A DNA stretch of 64,000 nt from Aptenodytes patagonicus. Lineage: Eukaryota; Chordata; Aves; Sphenisciformes; Spheniscidae. The notes under the pieces are model-generated. The model was given only the letters and a program-made list of their open reading frames with translations, made no database searches and was not told the DNA's origin. Position numbers and translations under genes: made by a program. Numbering within the stretch: position 1 is the first letter of the stretch; the number at the start of each line of letters is the position of its first letter. Shown one piece after another: positions 1 to 11,561 of this stretch. The stretch is from the NCBI RefSeq assembly GCF_965638725.1, contig NC_134970.1, forward strand, positions 2,175,001 through 2,239,000, in the 5' to 3' direction.

Positions 1-3000
1 TTGTTCTTCTGTTTCACGGTGCTCCTTTCATATTCCCTTTGCTCACCCGAGCCGTTGTGCCTGATCCTCCAGTCTATGTTAATTCTACAGGAAGAAAAAA
101 AAACAATTTTATTTGAGACACATAACACTCAGGACTGTCTGGTTGGGCTGAAGTGAGCAGCAAGCGAGGGTGTAGGACAACAGTGTTTACCTGAAACACG
201 AAACCTGAGTTCCTTGTAATACAAAGCAAAAGTGATGCAAAAGTGATAAAAAGCTTTGCCTTTGTAAAGACAAAGCTACCAGGCGACAGAGGATTTAATG
301 TTGCAAAATGTCATTCCTTTTGCCGGCACAGCCAATGCTCCACATTTCTGCGGGATATTACGGTGCTTTATTAGCACTTGCTGGAGAGTAGAGGAGGTTT
401 ATTTCTGCTCAGTGTAACTGCCGTACAGAGCAGAGGAAAACTAGGGAGCCCGTCCTTGGGGCTCTGCAGGCTCTTCATCTCTTTGGGGAGCCCAAGTGAA
501 TTAAGCGAAGGTTTCAGTTACGCATCTCCCGATGGAAATCCCGATTCTGGGGCGTTTGTGCTCGGGTTGGCTCCTGGCAGCGCTGTCGAGGGTAGGATGG
601 CCGGCCTCCACCTGCCCCCTGGGGCAGCTTCAGCTAAAGCCACGCGTTTTACAGGGGAAAAAAAACCCCGTGCCACGCTGGGCCAGGTGCCGGTCTTCTA
701 CAAATGCCACGTGTGGATGCGGTGTGGGGAGGCCGGAGGCCGGGTACCGACTAGCTGCTAACTGCAGTCTGACTCCAGAGCAACGAGCAGCCTCGTTCAG
801 CCTCGCAGGGAGTGAATTGCATATGAAATACGCAGTTCTGGGGTCTGCCTGATCCTTTGGGGAGCTGCTGGTTTGCAATGAGTGTGGGAGAACTTTACGC
901 TTGTCCCTGGTCCGCAGAGCAGGCTGATGGTCCGGGGCTGCTCGAGAGCCCTCCGCCTGCGCAGTGGCGTGATGCTGCGAGCGGTTCTCGGTGGTGAAAT
1001 TGGGTATTGATAAACCACGTGCAGAGCTGCCCTGTGCTTGTCTCAAAACTTACATGGAAAAGAATGTATTTATTCTATTAGTACCTAATACAAACACGTT
1101 CTTCTTTCAAATATTTTTATCTTTCTGTTTTATATCTTTTTTTTATTCATCTCTGCCAAACTTGATTTTTTTAAAAAAATCTCTTTTCTTGCCATTTTAA
1201 AGCATTCTTTCTTTCCTTCGTTCCTTTTGCAAGATCTAGAAAAGCTCTAAAAATCAGGGAAGGAAAAAGGAGCTTTAAAACTCACAGCCACTTGAGTTTA
1301 ATGTCCTTTAGAGGGCTGCACATCATAACTGCGCAAGCCAGGAGCAACCTCGGTCCCTGGGAAGGTGCCGGGCTCCCGAGCAGCGCCCTGCTGCTGGAGA
1401 GGCCCCGAGCCCGAGAAAACCCTTGGTCCAGCAGCTGGGGTTTGGCACGGCGGCTCGGGGGGCTCCCCGCAGCCCCCTGCCCTGTGCGCCCTGCGTGACT
1501 GCGGCCCCACACCCATATCCTGTCCGGGAGAAGGAAAAGGGGGAGGGAAGGGATTTTTTTATCAGATATTTCCAGAGGGAAGAGGGCTCCACCCGCTTGA
1601 ATTCCTGCCACATGGCTGAGAGTAGTAAGACTGGAAAGGCGTGAGTAATGCAGGCTGGAGCCCTCGGAGGAGCGGCTGCGGGAAGCCTGGGCTGGCCGCA
1701 GCTTCAGAGATCCCTGCTCCCCTGGTTTCCTTACCCTCCTCTTCCGCAGCCGCTGGTACCAGCAGCACCATGGTGCCAGCTCACCTGCAGCGCTTTGCCG
1801 TAGCTCAGCCACAGCCCCTCTGGTGCACCGGCTGAGCTTGGAAAACCACTTTGTTAAACGCACAGAAGAGTTTGAGAAACTATCCTGGCACAGGCTTTCT
1901 GTGTCAGAGCACTGAAGTAGGCACCCAGTTAGCAAAAGGTTTAGCAAAAGGTTTACCAAGAGATTCGTGTATCAGCCGGTATCAGCATAGGAGGTGCAAT
2001 TACCGTCTGGGAATCCCCTGTGGGTCGCACCTTCCACCTTGCAGGGATGGAGGTGCAGGGGAGAACCCCCCGTGTTTAATCTGCTGCGGGTGCAGAGTAG
2101 GGCACAAATTATGGAAACTTTTCTCCTGTTTCCTGAGCCACTGCAGAGCTTTGCCTTCTGTGGTCCTGGTTTAGTGCTCAGGGATGAGTGTTGGACCAAG
2201 TCAACTACTTTAACATTTATATTGTTGCTTTTTTTAATTTGATTTGAGCTGAGATACTTCCTAAGCCCCATTATTTTTTAATATCTTTAAAAATCAGAGG
2301 CATTTGCTTTTTAAAAGCTAGATAGGTAAATACAGTCGTTACTGTGAAGTACAGTTTTCTTTCACACATTTGCATGCTTTTGCTCCTGCATGTGCTAGCC
2401 CTACCAGGTGAAGATTTCTCCGAGGTTAACAAATGGCTTGGCTTAAACTCTCAAACCCTTAATCCTAACAAATTGACAAAGTTTAGCAAAGCTAGTAAAA
2501 ATGTATGGTGCAATAAATGACCCACTTTAGCTGAGCACCATGTGGATTATCCAGCTTACATCTGGATCATTTATCTCTTGAGTCCTAAGGTTTCACAAAA
2601 CTTAGCCATGTTTTCTATAAAAGTGCCTGCAATACACTACAATAAAGGGAAGAAAAAGAAATACTATGTGACAAGTCTTCTCACAAATTACACTGAGCAG
2701 TGATCCAGGCTTCAATTTATGATATTCAGTGGTGAAAAGACTTTGATTAGAAATACCTCTGGTGCTTTACAAACATCTGGAATAGTTCAAAGGTGCTTGG
2801 GTGGTTGTGGCACTTGGGGAGGTCAAGTCCAGGCGCTACATTGTCCTAGTGATGTAAAGTTTCCTGCTAATGTCCATGCAAACACAAGGCTGTATGCAAA
2901 GCGTGGATTTAACTTTGTGCTACTCATTATTCTGGGCATGCAGTCATGCCTCCTGCTTTTGATTTGTAAAATTCATCAGAAAAACTTGGTGATTTAACCA

Positions 3001-4419
3001 GTTGGAACTGAACTGTCTTGGAGGGAGAAAAAACTTCTCCCTTAAATAAAAGCCTTTCCAGAACCTAAATCCCAGCTCCAGACACCTGCACCGAGCCCTC
3101 GGCAGGGCCCCCACCTCCCCCCCGGTGCTCCCACACCCAGAGCAGCTGCAGCCGGGCCAGGACGGGCCAGGACGGGACGGGACAGGACGGGATGGGACGG
3201 GATGGATGCACCAGCGTGGGTGGCCCTGTGGGGCCGAGCTGGGGTGCACTCCCCGCTCAGCACCCTCCGGTGCGACCACCCACCGGCTGCAGGAACAGCC
3301 GAGCAGCTCATCCTGCTGTCACCCGTTGCCAAAATGAACTGCGGCGATCTCGGTCTTTGCTTTTCATAAACCGTCCGGGTTCTCTGGACCTGACCCAGCA
3401 AAGTGTGAACACCCCAACTCGGAAAAATTCCTGCCAGGACAGTACCGCAGTGCACGACACATAAATGCATGTTTAACCGGCAGCGGATGCATCGAGCCCG
3501 GCCGCTGCCCTGACGCTGGTGCTGGGCAGCCGATCAGGACCTGTCAGTGCTGCTCCATCTGGAAGGGTTGTTTGGATGAAGTAATTCTTCTTGGAGCTCG
3601 GGCTCCCCGGGCAGAAATACAAATGAAACAATGTATTTTGTATGATTTTCTCTTTAGTGCCTGGATAAGAATCTTAAACTGCAACAGCCCTGGCGTAGAG
3701 ACCGAAGCTGTTTGTAAAAAGTGGAACTAGATCTTAAGAATAGAAAAGGTTAAGAAATGGGAAGAAATGCATTTTCACTGACTCATATAGTTCATTTCAG
3801 AAGGAAAAGCTGGAAGTGTCATCTTTGTAACGTACCAGGAAGCAATATATAAACTTTAAGTTAGAACAGCAAACCATTCTCCAAACATTGTTTTACCTCC
3901 AAAGATGTTTTTGCTCATGAGTCAGAGCTGATCCCAAGCCAATGGGAATGTTTCTATTTACTTTGAGATTGTGCCTGCAACTGCAAATCCAACTTATTTT
4001 TCCTGAGGCACACAAATGAGCTCTTCCAAGGCCCGAGTATTTCCTCCAAGGATTATAAACCCAAACTACTATGAAATCCAGCTTTGTGCAGAGCTTTGTG
4101 CATCCCTCGGTAAGCCCGAGGATCGGGCAGGATGAGGGCAGAAACGAGCCTGTCCTCCTCCAGCCCTGTCCCAGGAGCCCTGGAGCCTCTGCAAGGGCTG
4201 CATCAAAATTTGGTACTCGCCCAGCTGAAATGCTTAGTCTCTGAGCTTCTCCCATATGAGCTCTAAGGCAGCCTGCCATTTTGGGGCAAGAAGAAAGCAA
4301 ATTTGTGAAAGCAGCTAACGCCTCCCCGCCCTGCTCGCGGGGACCCTCGGGGGCAGGCAGGGGCTCGGGGCTGGGGCGGGGGGGGGGCGGCAGCCCCTAA
4401 CACCTTCCTCTGACCCCAG
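1..4419. other. CD34 intron 1 or 5' flank; no exon identified
   Basis: This stretch lies upstream of the first recognisable CD34 exon. CD34 needs a signal-peptide exon ending in phase 1, but I found no convincing one. The best look-alike, a short Met-Glu-Ile-Pro start at 532 with a Leu/Ala-rich stretch and a GT at 592, ends in phase 0 and does not fit. The region is mostly AT-rich non-coding sequence. A GC-rich degenerate repeat built on GGACGGGA lies at about 3155-3206, and a run of ten G bases precedes exon 2 at about 4379-4388. Most probably this is intron 1, with exon 1 beyond the left edge. Confidence 0.5.
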
Positions 4420-4554
4420 GCAAAGCTTCTGGGAGCCCAACAGGCACCCCCACACCCACGGCCCCAGCCACGGAAACGAAAGGCACCAGCAGCACGGCAG
4501 CCACCAGAGCCCCCGAAGTCCCCAGCAGTGCCAAGCCAACACCAGAGACGTCCG
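4420..4554 (+). CDS. CD34: CD34 exon 2, mucin domain
   Basis: The acceptor is TCTGACCCCAG and the donor is TCCG|GTAATC. The 135-bp exon is phase 1 at both ends and encodes about 45 residues dominated by Thr, Ser, Pro and Ala, as expected for O-glycosylated mucin. The other open frame would be Arg/Pro/Gln-rich and fits neither the neighbour's phase nor the family. Confidence 0.85.
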
Positions 4555-7500
4555 GTAATCGCTCCTCTCGCTCCCCCCGTGATTCCGGGTAGCACTTGCA
4601 TTAATAATCAGATTTATTAAGTGCACAGGCTTGCCCTAAGAAACCACATAGTCAGTGCATGGGTTGTGCTCTCAAAAAAGAGCCTGATAGTATGGTCAAA
4701 AGCTTTAATCCTGTCCAAAAAATCCCACCTGGGGCAACCTAACACTGCTGTCTTCAGGACGGGCAGCTTAGACCCATCCTTTTCAAAACAGCCAAGAGAT
4801 GATGGGACAAAATGCTCATTATTCTTTTATCTCAACATACCTATTCTTTGCTCAGCAAACGGCACCTGTAAAAGGTCTGCCAGCCTTTATGGTGAGCTCT
4901 GAAGGGCTATGAAGCAGGGACCCTTGCACAGATGTACGGTGCCCTTCTTTTATGCTGTTTGAAATCAGTACATCTTTTTGAAGAGTCTGGGTCAAGGGGG
5001 AGGTGAGGGCGATGCAGGGGAGGTCGGGCAATGGCATCCTTGCTGTGGTGCAGCGTATGCCCAGGAAATTAGCCCATTGTAAACAGATTATGAAGCGCAT
5101 GTAACAATTAGGTAACTGAAGCAAGTCTAATGCACGTTTCTTATACAGCCAATAACACATTCTGGTACTGCTGGCTATGACAAATCAATATTGTACTTCA
5201 GTCATCGCAATGCCACGCATTGATTTTAGAGGACTTAAGCTTTCTTATGTGTCCCTTTCATTGCATTTCTTCAAAACCGAAGCTGCAGCCGAGTCCCTGG
5301 CATCCAGCCCCACCTCCCCGGGGCTCAGCAGCGAGCAGACGAGCCCGCAGCCCAGCCGAGCCCCCACGCAGCCGCCGGACACCCCCTTGGAGCCAGACCA
5401 CATGAGCCGAGGGGTCCCCACAACCGAGAGCCCAGCGACTCGACCCAGCACGACGGCAGACACCCCAGGGTCCACGCCAGCTCTGACGAGCTCTCCTGCC
5501 ACCTCGGGGCATCCTCGCGTCACGGCTGCCACCACGCCACTGCACACAGGCAGGGACAGCCCGAAGGTGAGGATGCGGCTGGGCACTGCGGGCTGTGGGA
5601 CCGCGAGGAGGCTGAACTTCTCTCAGAACCTCCTGACAGTTCACTGACACCACCACTGTGTTTTTTCTCTTCCAGCCCATCACGTGCCACAATGTCAAAG
5701 AAGTGAGTGACACTGGAGCCATCTGCTTGCAGCTCAACGAGTCCAACACTTGCGTGAGTTGCAGCCCCGGGTGTCCACGTGTCTCCCGGGGGGGGGACAT
5801 GCAGGAGGAGGGGGGCTGCAAGCAAACAGCCAAGGGCAGGTTCCTGCAGCGCTCTCAGGCTTGCAGCGATGGGGTCACCCACCGTACCTGGGGGTTCGGT
5901 TTGGGGTGGGGAGCTCACACCATTATCCCTGGGGCAGAGCATTTGAGCTGTGCCAAACTGACGGAGGTGGGGATGATCACAGCAGTCCCAGGAGGATCCC
6001 AAAGGGATGATCACAGCAGTCCCAGGAGGATCCCAAAGGGATGATCACAGCAGTCCCAGGGGAAATGCAACCTCTTGGTTGTGTAAAACCTCCTTTTTCA
6101 TGATTAAGCTCTGGGGTCAGGTTAGCTTCTGAAGTATCTCCCACCATGTTTAACGGGAAATTGCCTTTGTTCTTCTTCTTCCTCTTCCCTGTTGGGAAGG
6201 TGAGCACCTTTTTTTGTCCTGCCGACTGCCCTAGGAAAGAAAACAGGGCATGTGAAGGAGCACGGGTGGCAGATCAGTGTCCCCATCTGCACCGACTCCT
6301 AAGGGAAGCCCAGGCTCTCTGTAACTGCCCTTGGCCTTGCGCACCAAAAATGAAGCATTTATAAAAGCAGAAGAGGGTCTGGCTGAGCTACTGTTGTGGG
6401 TGGGAGGAAAGAAACCTTTCACACAGGAGGTACAACCTGCAACAGAGGCCAGATGGTGCTGGATCTTGTGGGACAGCAGGTTCGGCAATGCCCAGGGTAT
6501 AAAATGACAATGATTCATTTTACTTCTGCTGGTCAGCCACACTGCCACCACTTAGGACGAGTGAATTCTTACTTGGCTTTTCTCTGCAAATTGGCGATTA
6601 AATGGCATTTAGAGTTGCTCCTGTTTACAGGGACTGCACTTTAGCAAGAATTCACATGGAAACTCCTCCGGGAGCGAGTGATTCTGATCACAGATGCCAT
6701 CTAGTGGGCAACGGCAGCTCCTGGGCACAGGGCTCGTGCACATTATGCACGCATTACATACCTGCACACACCTAAATGGATGCATATATAACATTCAGAA
6801 TATCCTACGGAGTTGTATCTAATTGCACATACTCTTAACCCTCCCTCCATGTGAAACGCGTCAAACTGCCCCACTTCCAACCGTGTTTTTCTGGGAGCTC
6901 TCACCCCGCAGCAGACCTCTCCCATGCTTCCACCTCAACTAAGTGGGAAAAACCAGCTCAGGCTCAGCAGCCGCTGAACCTGGGAAGCAGATAAGAGCAT
7001 CTGCGAGGAGAGCAGATAGGAGGGACCGTGCCGTGTCTCACTTTCCTGCTGGCCTTTCCCAAAGCAAATGAGCAATAAGCTGGCACCCAGTGCTGCTAAT
7101 TGCAAAGGGAAATTCTGACACTCCGATGAGTTCTTTCCACAGCAGAGAAAGGAAAATACACACTTGGGTCTCTTGTTCCATCTTGGCCTTTCTCACCCCA
7201 AGCCAAGCTCTATAGAAACAGCTGAAAATGATTTGTTTGTTATTCTCCCATGGATAAGTCTCTGCATTTTTGTACGCTAAGAGGATGTGGCGATCCGAGC
7301 ACAATACTGAGAGGAAGGTACTGAGCTGCCCGGCTCTGCACAACACTGCAAGACAAGAGGGGTTTTCTCCTCTTTCACAGCCCCACGTTGGTGGGTAACC
7401 CCTGGGGAGTGAGTGGAGGGTAGGGGCAGGATGGGGGGATTCAGCTGGAGCCGGTCTCTCTCTCTCGGGAGTGGGCATGGCCACAGTTCAGATGATGTCC

Positions 7501-10500
7501 CCAGCTGGGAGGATGTTAGGGAAGCTGATAACGTCTTTTAGCAACTGTGGGTTCTGTCTTCAAGCCTGACTGTGGCTGAAAATAGACCCGAGGAGAAAGC
7601 TTATCCTGTCTGATACAGAAATTGGCCCACAGAAGGGAAAGGCTGCAGCTCCTCACTCCTCTTCCTCTTCCACCCAAGAGTTGGTTCAGCTCTAAAATGT
7701 GAGAAATTTGTATTTTTTTGCCTAGCCTTTGATCAGCAACCTAGCAAAAACATTGAAGACATTTCCTAAACAGGAAGGCTCAATGCTTCTTTGTTATTTC
7801 CCTCCTTTCCCAGCCGCTGCCTGGGACTCTGAAACAATAGGGCTCTTCAGGCAGCTGTTTCAGTCCAAATATTGGAGGGACTTGCCATGCAATTCAGATC
7901 CTAAATTTAGCTTTGTTTAAATGCCATTTGCAAGAATTGCTAATAATATCTTCATTTAATTTAATCTCATTAAGTTAAGAAACAAGAAATAAGCATCTCC
8001 ATTTTCTAGGTGTTGGTATTGGGGCTCAAAGCAGTGGTGAAGTGGGAGGTGAAGGTCTGACACCCAGCCCAGTGCTGTTTGTCACTTGTTGTCGCTTCTG
8101 CTCAGCTTTGCACAGCACAGATAAGCCACCAAAACAGAAAGGGTGAATGCACAACATCATTACCCAGAGAAGGTGCATCTTCAGCATAGCTGAGATGGAG
8201 AATTAGTCGGTTTGGTTGGTTCAATGGCTGTTTGTTTGAAAATTTTGCAGAAACATTTTTTAGAGATGAAGGGATCGGACTTATGGAGTGCAGTATGTGA
8301 ACAGAGCACCCACCGCGTTCCCTTCCCCTGCCAGATTAAACTCGCTAAATCCGAGGTGGACCATGACTGTATGCTGCTCATCCTCGTCGGTGAGAGAGGT
8401 CAGTTGAGCTAATTCCTTTGGCTGTCGTTGATACCACTGGGTAATTAGCTCGATGTGGGCAATGGGAGAGGGGACTGTTTGTGGGGAGAGGCTGTGGAAC
8501 ACAAAGCCTCAGTTGCAGCCTGGGAGGAGACTTCTCTCTGCAACTACTGCTCTTCCTTCTGGGGTCTTGCTAGATCCATGGAGCCATGGTGTTGCCTCCG
8601 GAGCAGCGAAGGGGCTCACGGCTCCTCCATGTTCAGCAATGGCCAGGCTCTTCAATGCTGGCATTAGCTGCGGCGTGACCCTCTATGTAATGTGCCTTTC
8701 CTGTTTTAAACCCTGCAGATCCTGCTACAGATATGCTCCAGGAGTCTCACTGGGAAAAGGTAAATTCCTTGAGCAAATTCAGCTGAGAAAAATGGATGGC
8801 CTGAGTGGCTGGAGAAAGGAGATTTTTAGATGGTCAGCTGAGGCTGGGGCAGACGGCTGAGACCTGAACCTGCCTCCATCCCAGAGGTGCTCGCTGAGCG
8901 TTGGCACATGAGATGGTTGGAGCCAACCACCAGACATGCAGTGAGGCAGTGGTGCACCGTAAGAGCACTAATACAACCACTGAAGGCAGAAATGCTTGAA
9001 ATAGTTACTGTAAAATTTGGTAGTATTTTCTTAAAAAAGGCCTAGATCCCAACAATAACTCTTAGGATGTAATTGGCACTCTGCTTCTTCAAAGTACCAT
9101 GCTGACATTAATTAATTCCTCCTCTCAACACTCCAGTGAGGCTGCCATCGGCTTGTAAAGCTGAGCTCCAGGTGCCTATATAAATGGCAGCCAACAGAGC
9201 TGCAACAGCAGTGCACAGAGATATTTCAGCCGTGCAGATGCATGCTCCACATCTCAGGGCCTGAGGGCTCTTGTCCAAGGGAGAAAATTTCCCTGTGCCA
9301 CAGAAGATACTAGGATGGAAATGAGACCATGAGGATGTGAGAGCTCACAGGGAAAGTGCAAAGCTCAGGAGCTCGGGTAGCAAAGCTTTGTTTACATGAA
9401 GTTCAACAAGGAGGTGAAGAGCAGCATTGTTTCAAGCTGCAGACGCACATGTTTCCTGTTTGTCAGACTCCCGACTCTCTTTGGTGTTTTTTCCAGTTTG
9501 GAATAAAATCCCTTAAACGGGGGAGCGTGAGGAACCACCAGGACTTTTCTCAGAAGACCCTGATCGCCTTGGTCACATCTGGACTCATGCTGGCATTCCT
9601 GGGCTTGGCTGGATATTTCCTGATGAAGCGGCGGAGCTGGAGCCCCGCGGGGGAGAGGCTGGTTAGTGCTTATAGATGGCAGAACAGCCGGTAGAGAGGA
9701 GCCCGGCGGCGCAGGCAGTGCCGGAGCGGTGCGGGGGTGCCTGGGTGGGAGAGGAAGGGGCTGCTCCGTACCCTGCGGCTCGGTACCCTCAGCCTGTGTG
9801 TGTGTGTCCCCAGGTCGACGGGACGGCTCGGCCGGCACGCAGGGCGTTGTGACCCAGGGCTGGGTCAGCCTGGGCAAGGCGAAGGGCAGGAGCTGGGAGG
9901 CCAGACCGTAAGGGGTGAAGGGAAACCTCTCTTGCCTTCTAAAATTAACTCTTAGCTGATTGCTCCTGTGGGAAAACTGCCCCTTTTTCACTTGTACTTC
10001 TAGGTCTAACACTTATTTTTGCTCAGCAGTAAGAACTCATCCAGCAAGACCCCTCCAGAGACACCGAAACCTTATCAATTTGTCATTAAAAGTGACACAC
10101 TTTAACTTTCCATTCGCTGCATTTGAGTTATATGTCTGTCTTGTAACGATGCTGTAATAAAGGCTATTTCTCCCCTCACTTAACAAGCGATGGTAATAAA
10201 ATAATATCAAGAAAGAAAGAGAAAGAAATTTCCTATTTCCATTTTCCCCTTTCCAGGCAGGCTGACCGCTGAGCAGTGACTTTCGGGAACGTGAGCCCTC
10301 TGTAAAGTGAGGACGGGCCATGCTTTTCCCCCATCGCTGCTCGTGGGCACATGAACAGTTGTGTCCTGGGAAGCCTTTAGGTTATTTCATTGCCAGAAAG
10401 GATGCTCTCAAAACATGCACATGGGAAGTCAAATGCATGTGTCAGAGGCAGGGACATGGCAGCTTGGGCTCTCGAGCCCGCTGCCTCTGGGTACCGTCTC

Positions 10501-11561
10501 CTGGATGCTGGCAGCAAGTGAAAGGCAATGTAAATGCGTGGCAGTGTCTAGGTGAGATGTGTCCAGCGCACCCATCTCACTGCCACGGACAAGGGTGTCA
10601 GCAAAGGGGCCGAGCGAAACGACGGGGCGGGCGGGAAGCTCGGCAGCCTGCCGTGCGTGCTGGATGCCGCTGAGCAAACAAGGAGCGGGGCTGTCTGCCA
10701 CCAGCTGGCAATCGCCACCCGCAGCCCAGGACCACCAGCGCCCGTTGCATTGCTGTCAGACCTGCCACGGTCTGACACAATGGGGAGTTATCGTGGTGGG
10801 GGACGGAGGCAGCTCTGCTATTGCTCTGGATCCTCCCGAGGCATCTGCTCCTTGTAGCAATAGCTTGTCTTTGCATTTGCTGGAGTGCAGTCCTGCGCTT
10901 CTGCTAGCACCTTGCTGCAAGCTGTATATCTATTTAGAGGCTGAAAGAAAGAAGGGCGGGGGAAAGAAAAAGAGGCAATTTCCATAGCTTTCATTCAATG
11001 GTGCTTCTTACCTGGCCAAAGTGGAAAGCAGAGGTGTTCTGCCACGGGGTAGCTTTGCAAACCCAAGGCAGGGTCAGCTCCAAAACCCGGTTATGAGAAA
11101 ACAACAAAACCTGACGGCTTCTCTTTTCAGGTCCAGGAGAAAAAAATGCAGTTCCTGGCTGGTTTTCCTGCTTCGTCTTGCCACGGCATGGTTCAGGCCC
11201 CCTGTTCCCCTTCTTGTCAGCGAGAGCAGGTTCCCATGCCTGCAGTTGTTTGTACCTCTTGTCCAGGAAGCGCAGGCAGCCAGCCAAGCCGCTGCCTGCA
11301 ATCAAAGCCAGTTGCTGTCAGCCCTTTCCCTTTCCTAACTCTGCCTTTGTTATTTATGTACCTGTTTAGGCTGAAGACCCATATTACACGGAAAACGGTA
11401 GCCAGGGAAACACGATGTTGATGATACCCTCCCAAGAGCAACCTGAGCTGCAGGAGAAGCCAAACCTCAACGGTGGGACTCAGGAGAACGGGACTGGCCA
11501 AGCGTCCTCCAAAAACGGCCACTCAGCCAGGCAGCACAGTCCCGCCGACACTGAAATGTGA
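4420..11561 (+). CDS. CD34: CD34 sialomucin, spliced gene, exons 2-8 (signal-peptide exon missing)
   Basis: CD34 is a type I membrane sialomucin of haematopoietic stem/progenitor cells and vascular endothelium, used in adhesion (selectin ligand) and progenitor maintenance. Coding exons join as 4420-4554, 5289-5566, 5676-5753, 8251-8389, 8719-8759, 9497-9661 and 11370-11561, with intron phases 1,1,0,0,1,0,0,0 all consistent. Visible in order: about 137 residues of Ser/Thr/Pro-rich mucin, six cysteines of the globular domain, the [12 protein letters not shown] membrane segment followed by GYFLM and RRSWSP, and a tail with [16 protein letters not shown] and NGHSARQH ending DTEM, all characteristic of CD34 orthologues. 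The mucin part looks shorter than in mammals. The gene converges on the CD46-like gene, with miR-29b-2/29c between them, as in human 1q32. Exon 1 is not in evidence. Identity is very secure; exon edges are read by eye from splice sites and phase. Confidence 0.95.
5289..5566 (+). CDS. CD34: CD34 exon 3, mucin domain
   Basis: The acceptor is GAAGCTGCAG and the donor is CCGAAG|GTGAGG. The 278-bp exon enters in phase 1 and leaves in phase 0. It encodes about 92 residues rich in Ser, Thr and Pro with no hydrophobic segment, continuing the mucin stalk. The pyrimidine tract before the acceptor is modest (TTTCATTGCATTTCTTC lies about 20 bases upstream), but the phase match with exon 2 supports it. 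Confidence 0.85.
5676..5753 (+). CDS. CD34: CD34 exon 4, first half of cysteine-rich domain
   Basis: The acceptor is TTTTCTCTTCCAG and the donor is ACTTGC|GTGAGT. The 78-bp exon (phase 0 to 0) encodes [15 protein letters not shown] and then [11 protein letters not shown]. It carries three of the six domain cysteines and an N-glycosylation sequon (NES) where mammalian CD34 has NKT before its Cys. Confidence 0.93.
5754..8250 (+). other. CD34 intron 4
   Basis: This 2.5-kb intron between the two cysteine-domain exons starts GTGAGT and ends AATTTTGCAG. Apart from the 34-bp minisatellite near 5972, I see only unique sequence and no further exon. Confidence 0.8.
5972..6061. repeat. 34-bp tandem repeat (minisatellite), about 2.6 copies
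   Basis: The unit starts GATGATCACAGCAGTCCCAG and continues GAGGATCCCAAAGG. Copies begin at 5972, 6006 and 6040, and the last stops after CAGTCCCAGG. The copies are essentially identical, which suggests a recent expansion inside CD34 intron 4 and likely copy-number variation. Confidence 0.9.
8251..8389 (+). CDS. CD34: CD34 exon 5, second half of cysteine-rich domain
   Basis: The acceptor is AAAATTTTGCAG and the donor is GTCG|GTGAGA. The 139-bp exon enters in phase 0 and leaves in phase 1. It encodes [18 protein letters not shown] and [10 protein letters not shown], which supply the remaining three cysteines and match the SLLLAQSEV/CLLLVL block of mammalian CD34. Confidence 0.92.
8719..8759 (+). 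CDS. CD34: CD34 exon 6, 41-bp juxtamembrane linker
   Basis: The acceptor is AAACCCTGCAG and the donor is GAAAAG|GTAAAT. Only this small exon converts phase 1 (exon 5) to phase 0 (exon 7). It encodes [14 protein letters not shown], replacing the longer mammalian linker at this place. It is too short to be found by open-reading-frame length and rests on splice sites and phase. Confidence 0.85.
8760..9496 (+). other. CD34 intron 6
   Basis: This 737-bp intron runs from GTAAAT to TTTTTTCCAG. It contains a well-formed TATA box at 9177-9185. From about 9356 to its end it is open in the frame of the transmembrane exon, with an in-frame ATG at 9449. No conserved exon was recognised. Confidence 0.75.
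9177..9185 (+). promoter_or_regulatory. TATA box inside CD34 intron 6
   Basis: TATATAAAT, in the context GTGCCTATATAAATGGCAGCC, is a near-consensus TATA element. It sits about 310 bp upstream of the CD34 transmembrane exon and could drive a transcript lacking the extracellular exons. Nothing else in the sequence proves promoter activity. Confidence 0.3.
9497..9661 (+). CDS. CD34: CD34 exon 7, transmembrane segment
   Basis: The acceptor is GTTTTTTCCAG and the donor is GAGAGGCTG|GTTAGT, phase 0 to 0, 55 codons. It encodes a short stalk, then [36 protein letters not shown]. This is the most conserved part of CD34: one membrane helix followed by a basic stop-transfer cluster (KRR). Confidence 0.97.
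9814..10180 (+). CDS. CD34: Candidate alternative last exon of CD34 (truncated cytoplasmic tail)
   Basis: A GTGTGTGTGTCCCCAG acceptor precedes 9814. Read in phase 0 after exon 7 the frame gives [12 protein letters not shown] and stops at 9850-9852. An AATAAA follows at 10156-10161. Splicing here would produce CD34 with 12 new tail residues instead of the 63-residue tail. Mammalian CD34 has a known short-tail isoform made by alternative splicing at this same intron. The end point is only an estimate from the poly(A) signal, and use of this exon is inference. Confidence 0.4.
9853..11369 (+). other. Rest of CD34 intron 7
   Basis: This is intronic sequence before the cytoplasmic exon. Besides the AATAAA at 10156-10161 it holds a GC-richer stretch (10550-10860), read here as non-coding. 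No other exon was recognised. Confidence 0.7.
11370..11561 (+). CDS. CD34: CD34 exon 8, cytoplasmic tail and stop
   Basis: The acceptor is GTACCTGTTTAG. The exon encodes [15 protein letters not shown], then [20 protein letters not shown] and QHSPADTEM, with TGA at 11559-11561. The [15 protein letters not shown] blocks and the final DTEM (mammals DTEL) are conserved in CD34. The end is a PDZ-binding motif, and the family tail is known to bind the adaptor CRKL. Confidence 0.97.
   Translation, partial: AEDPYYTENGSQGNTMLMIPSQEQPELQEKPNLNGGTQENGTGQASSKNGHSARQHSPADTEM

Noticed and set aside
532-591. Short ATG frame with a signal-peptide-like Leu/Ala stretch followed by GTAGGA, considered as CD34 exon 1
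   Set aside because: The donor would leave phase 0, whereas exon 2 must be entered in phase 1 to give the mucin frame; no promoter or CpG context is seen.
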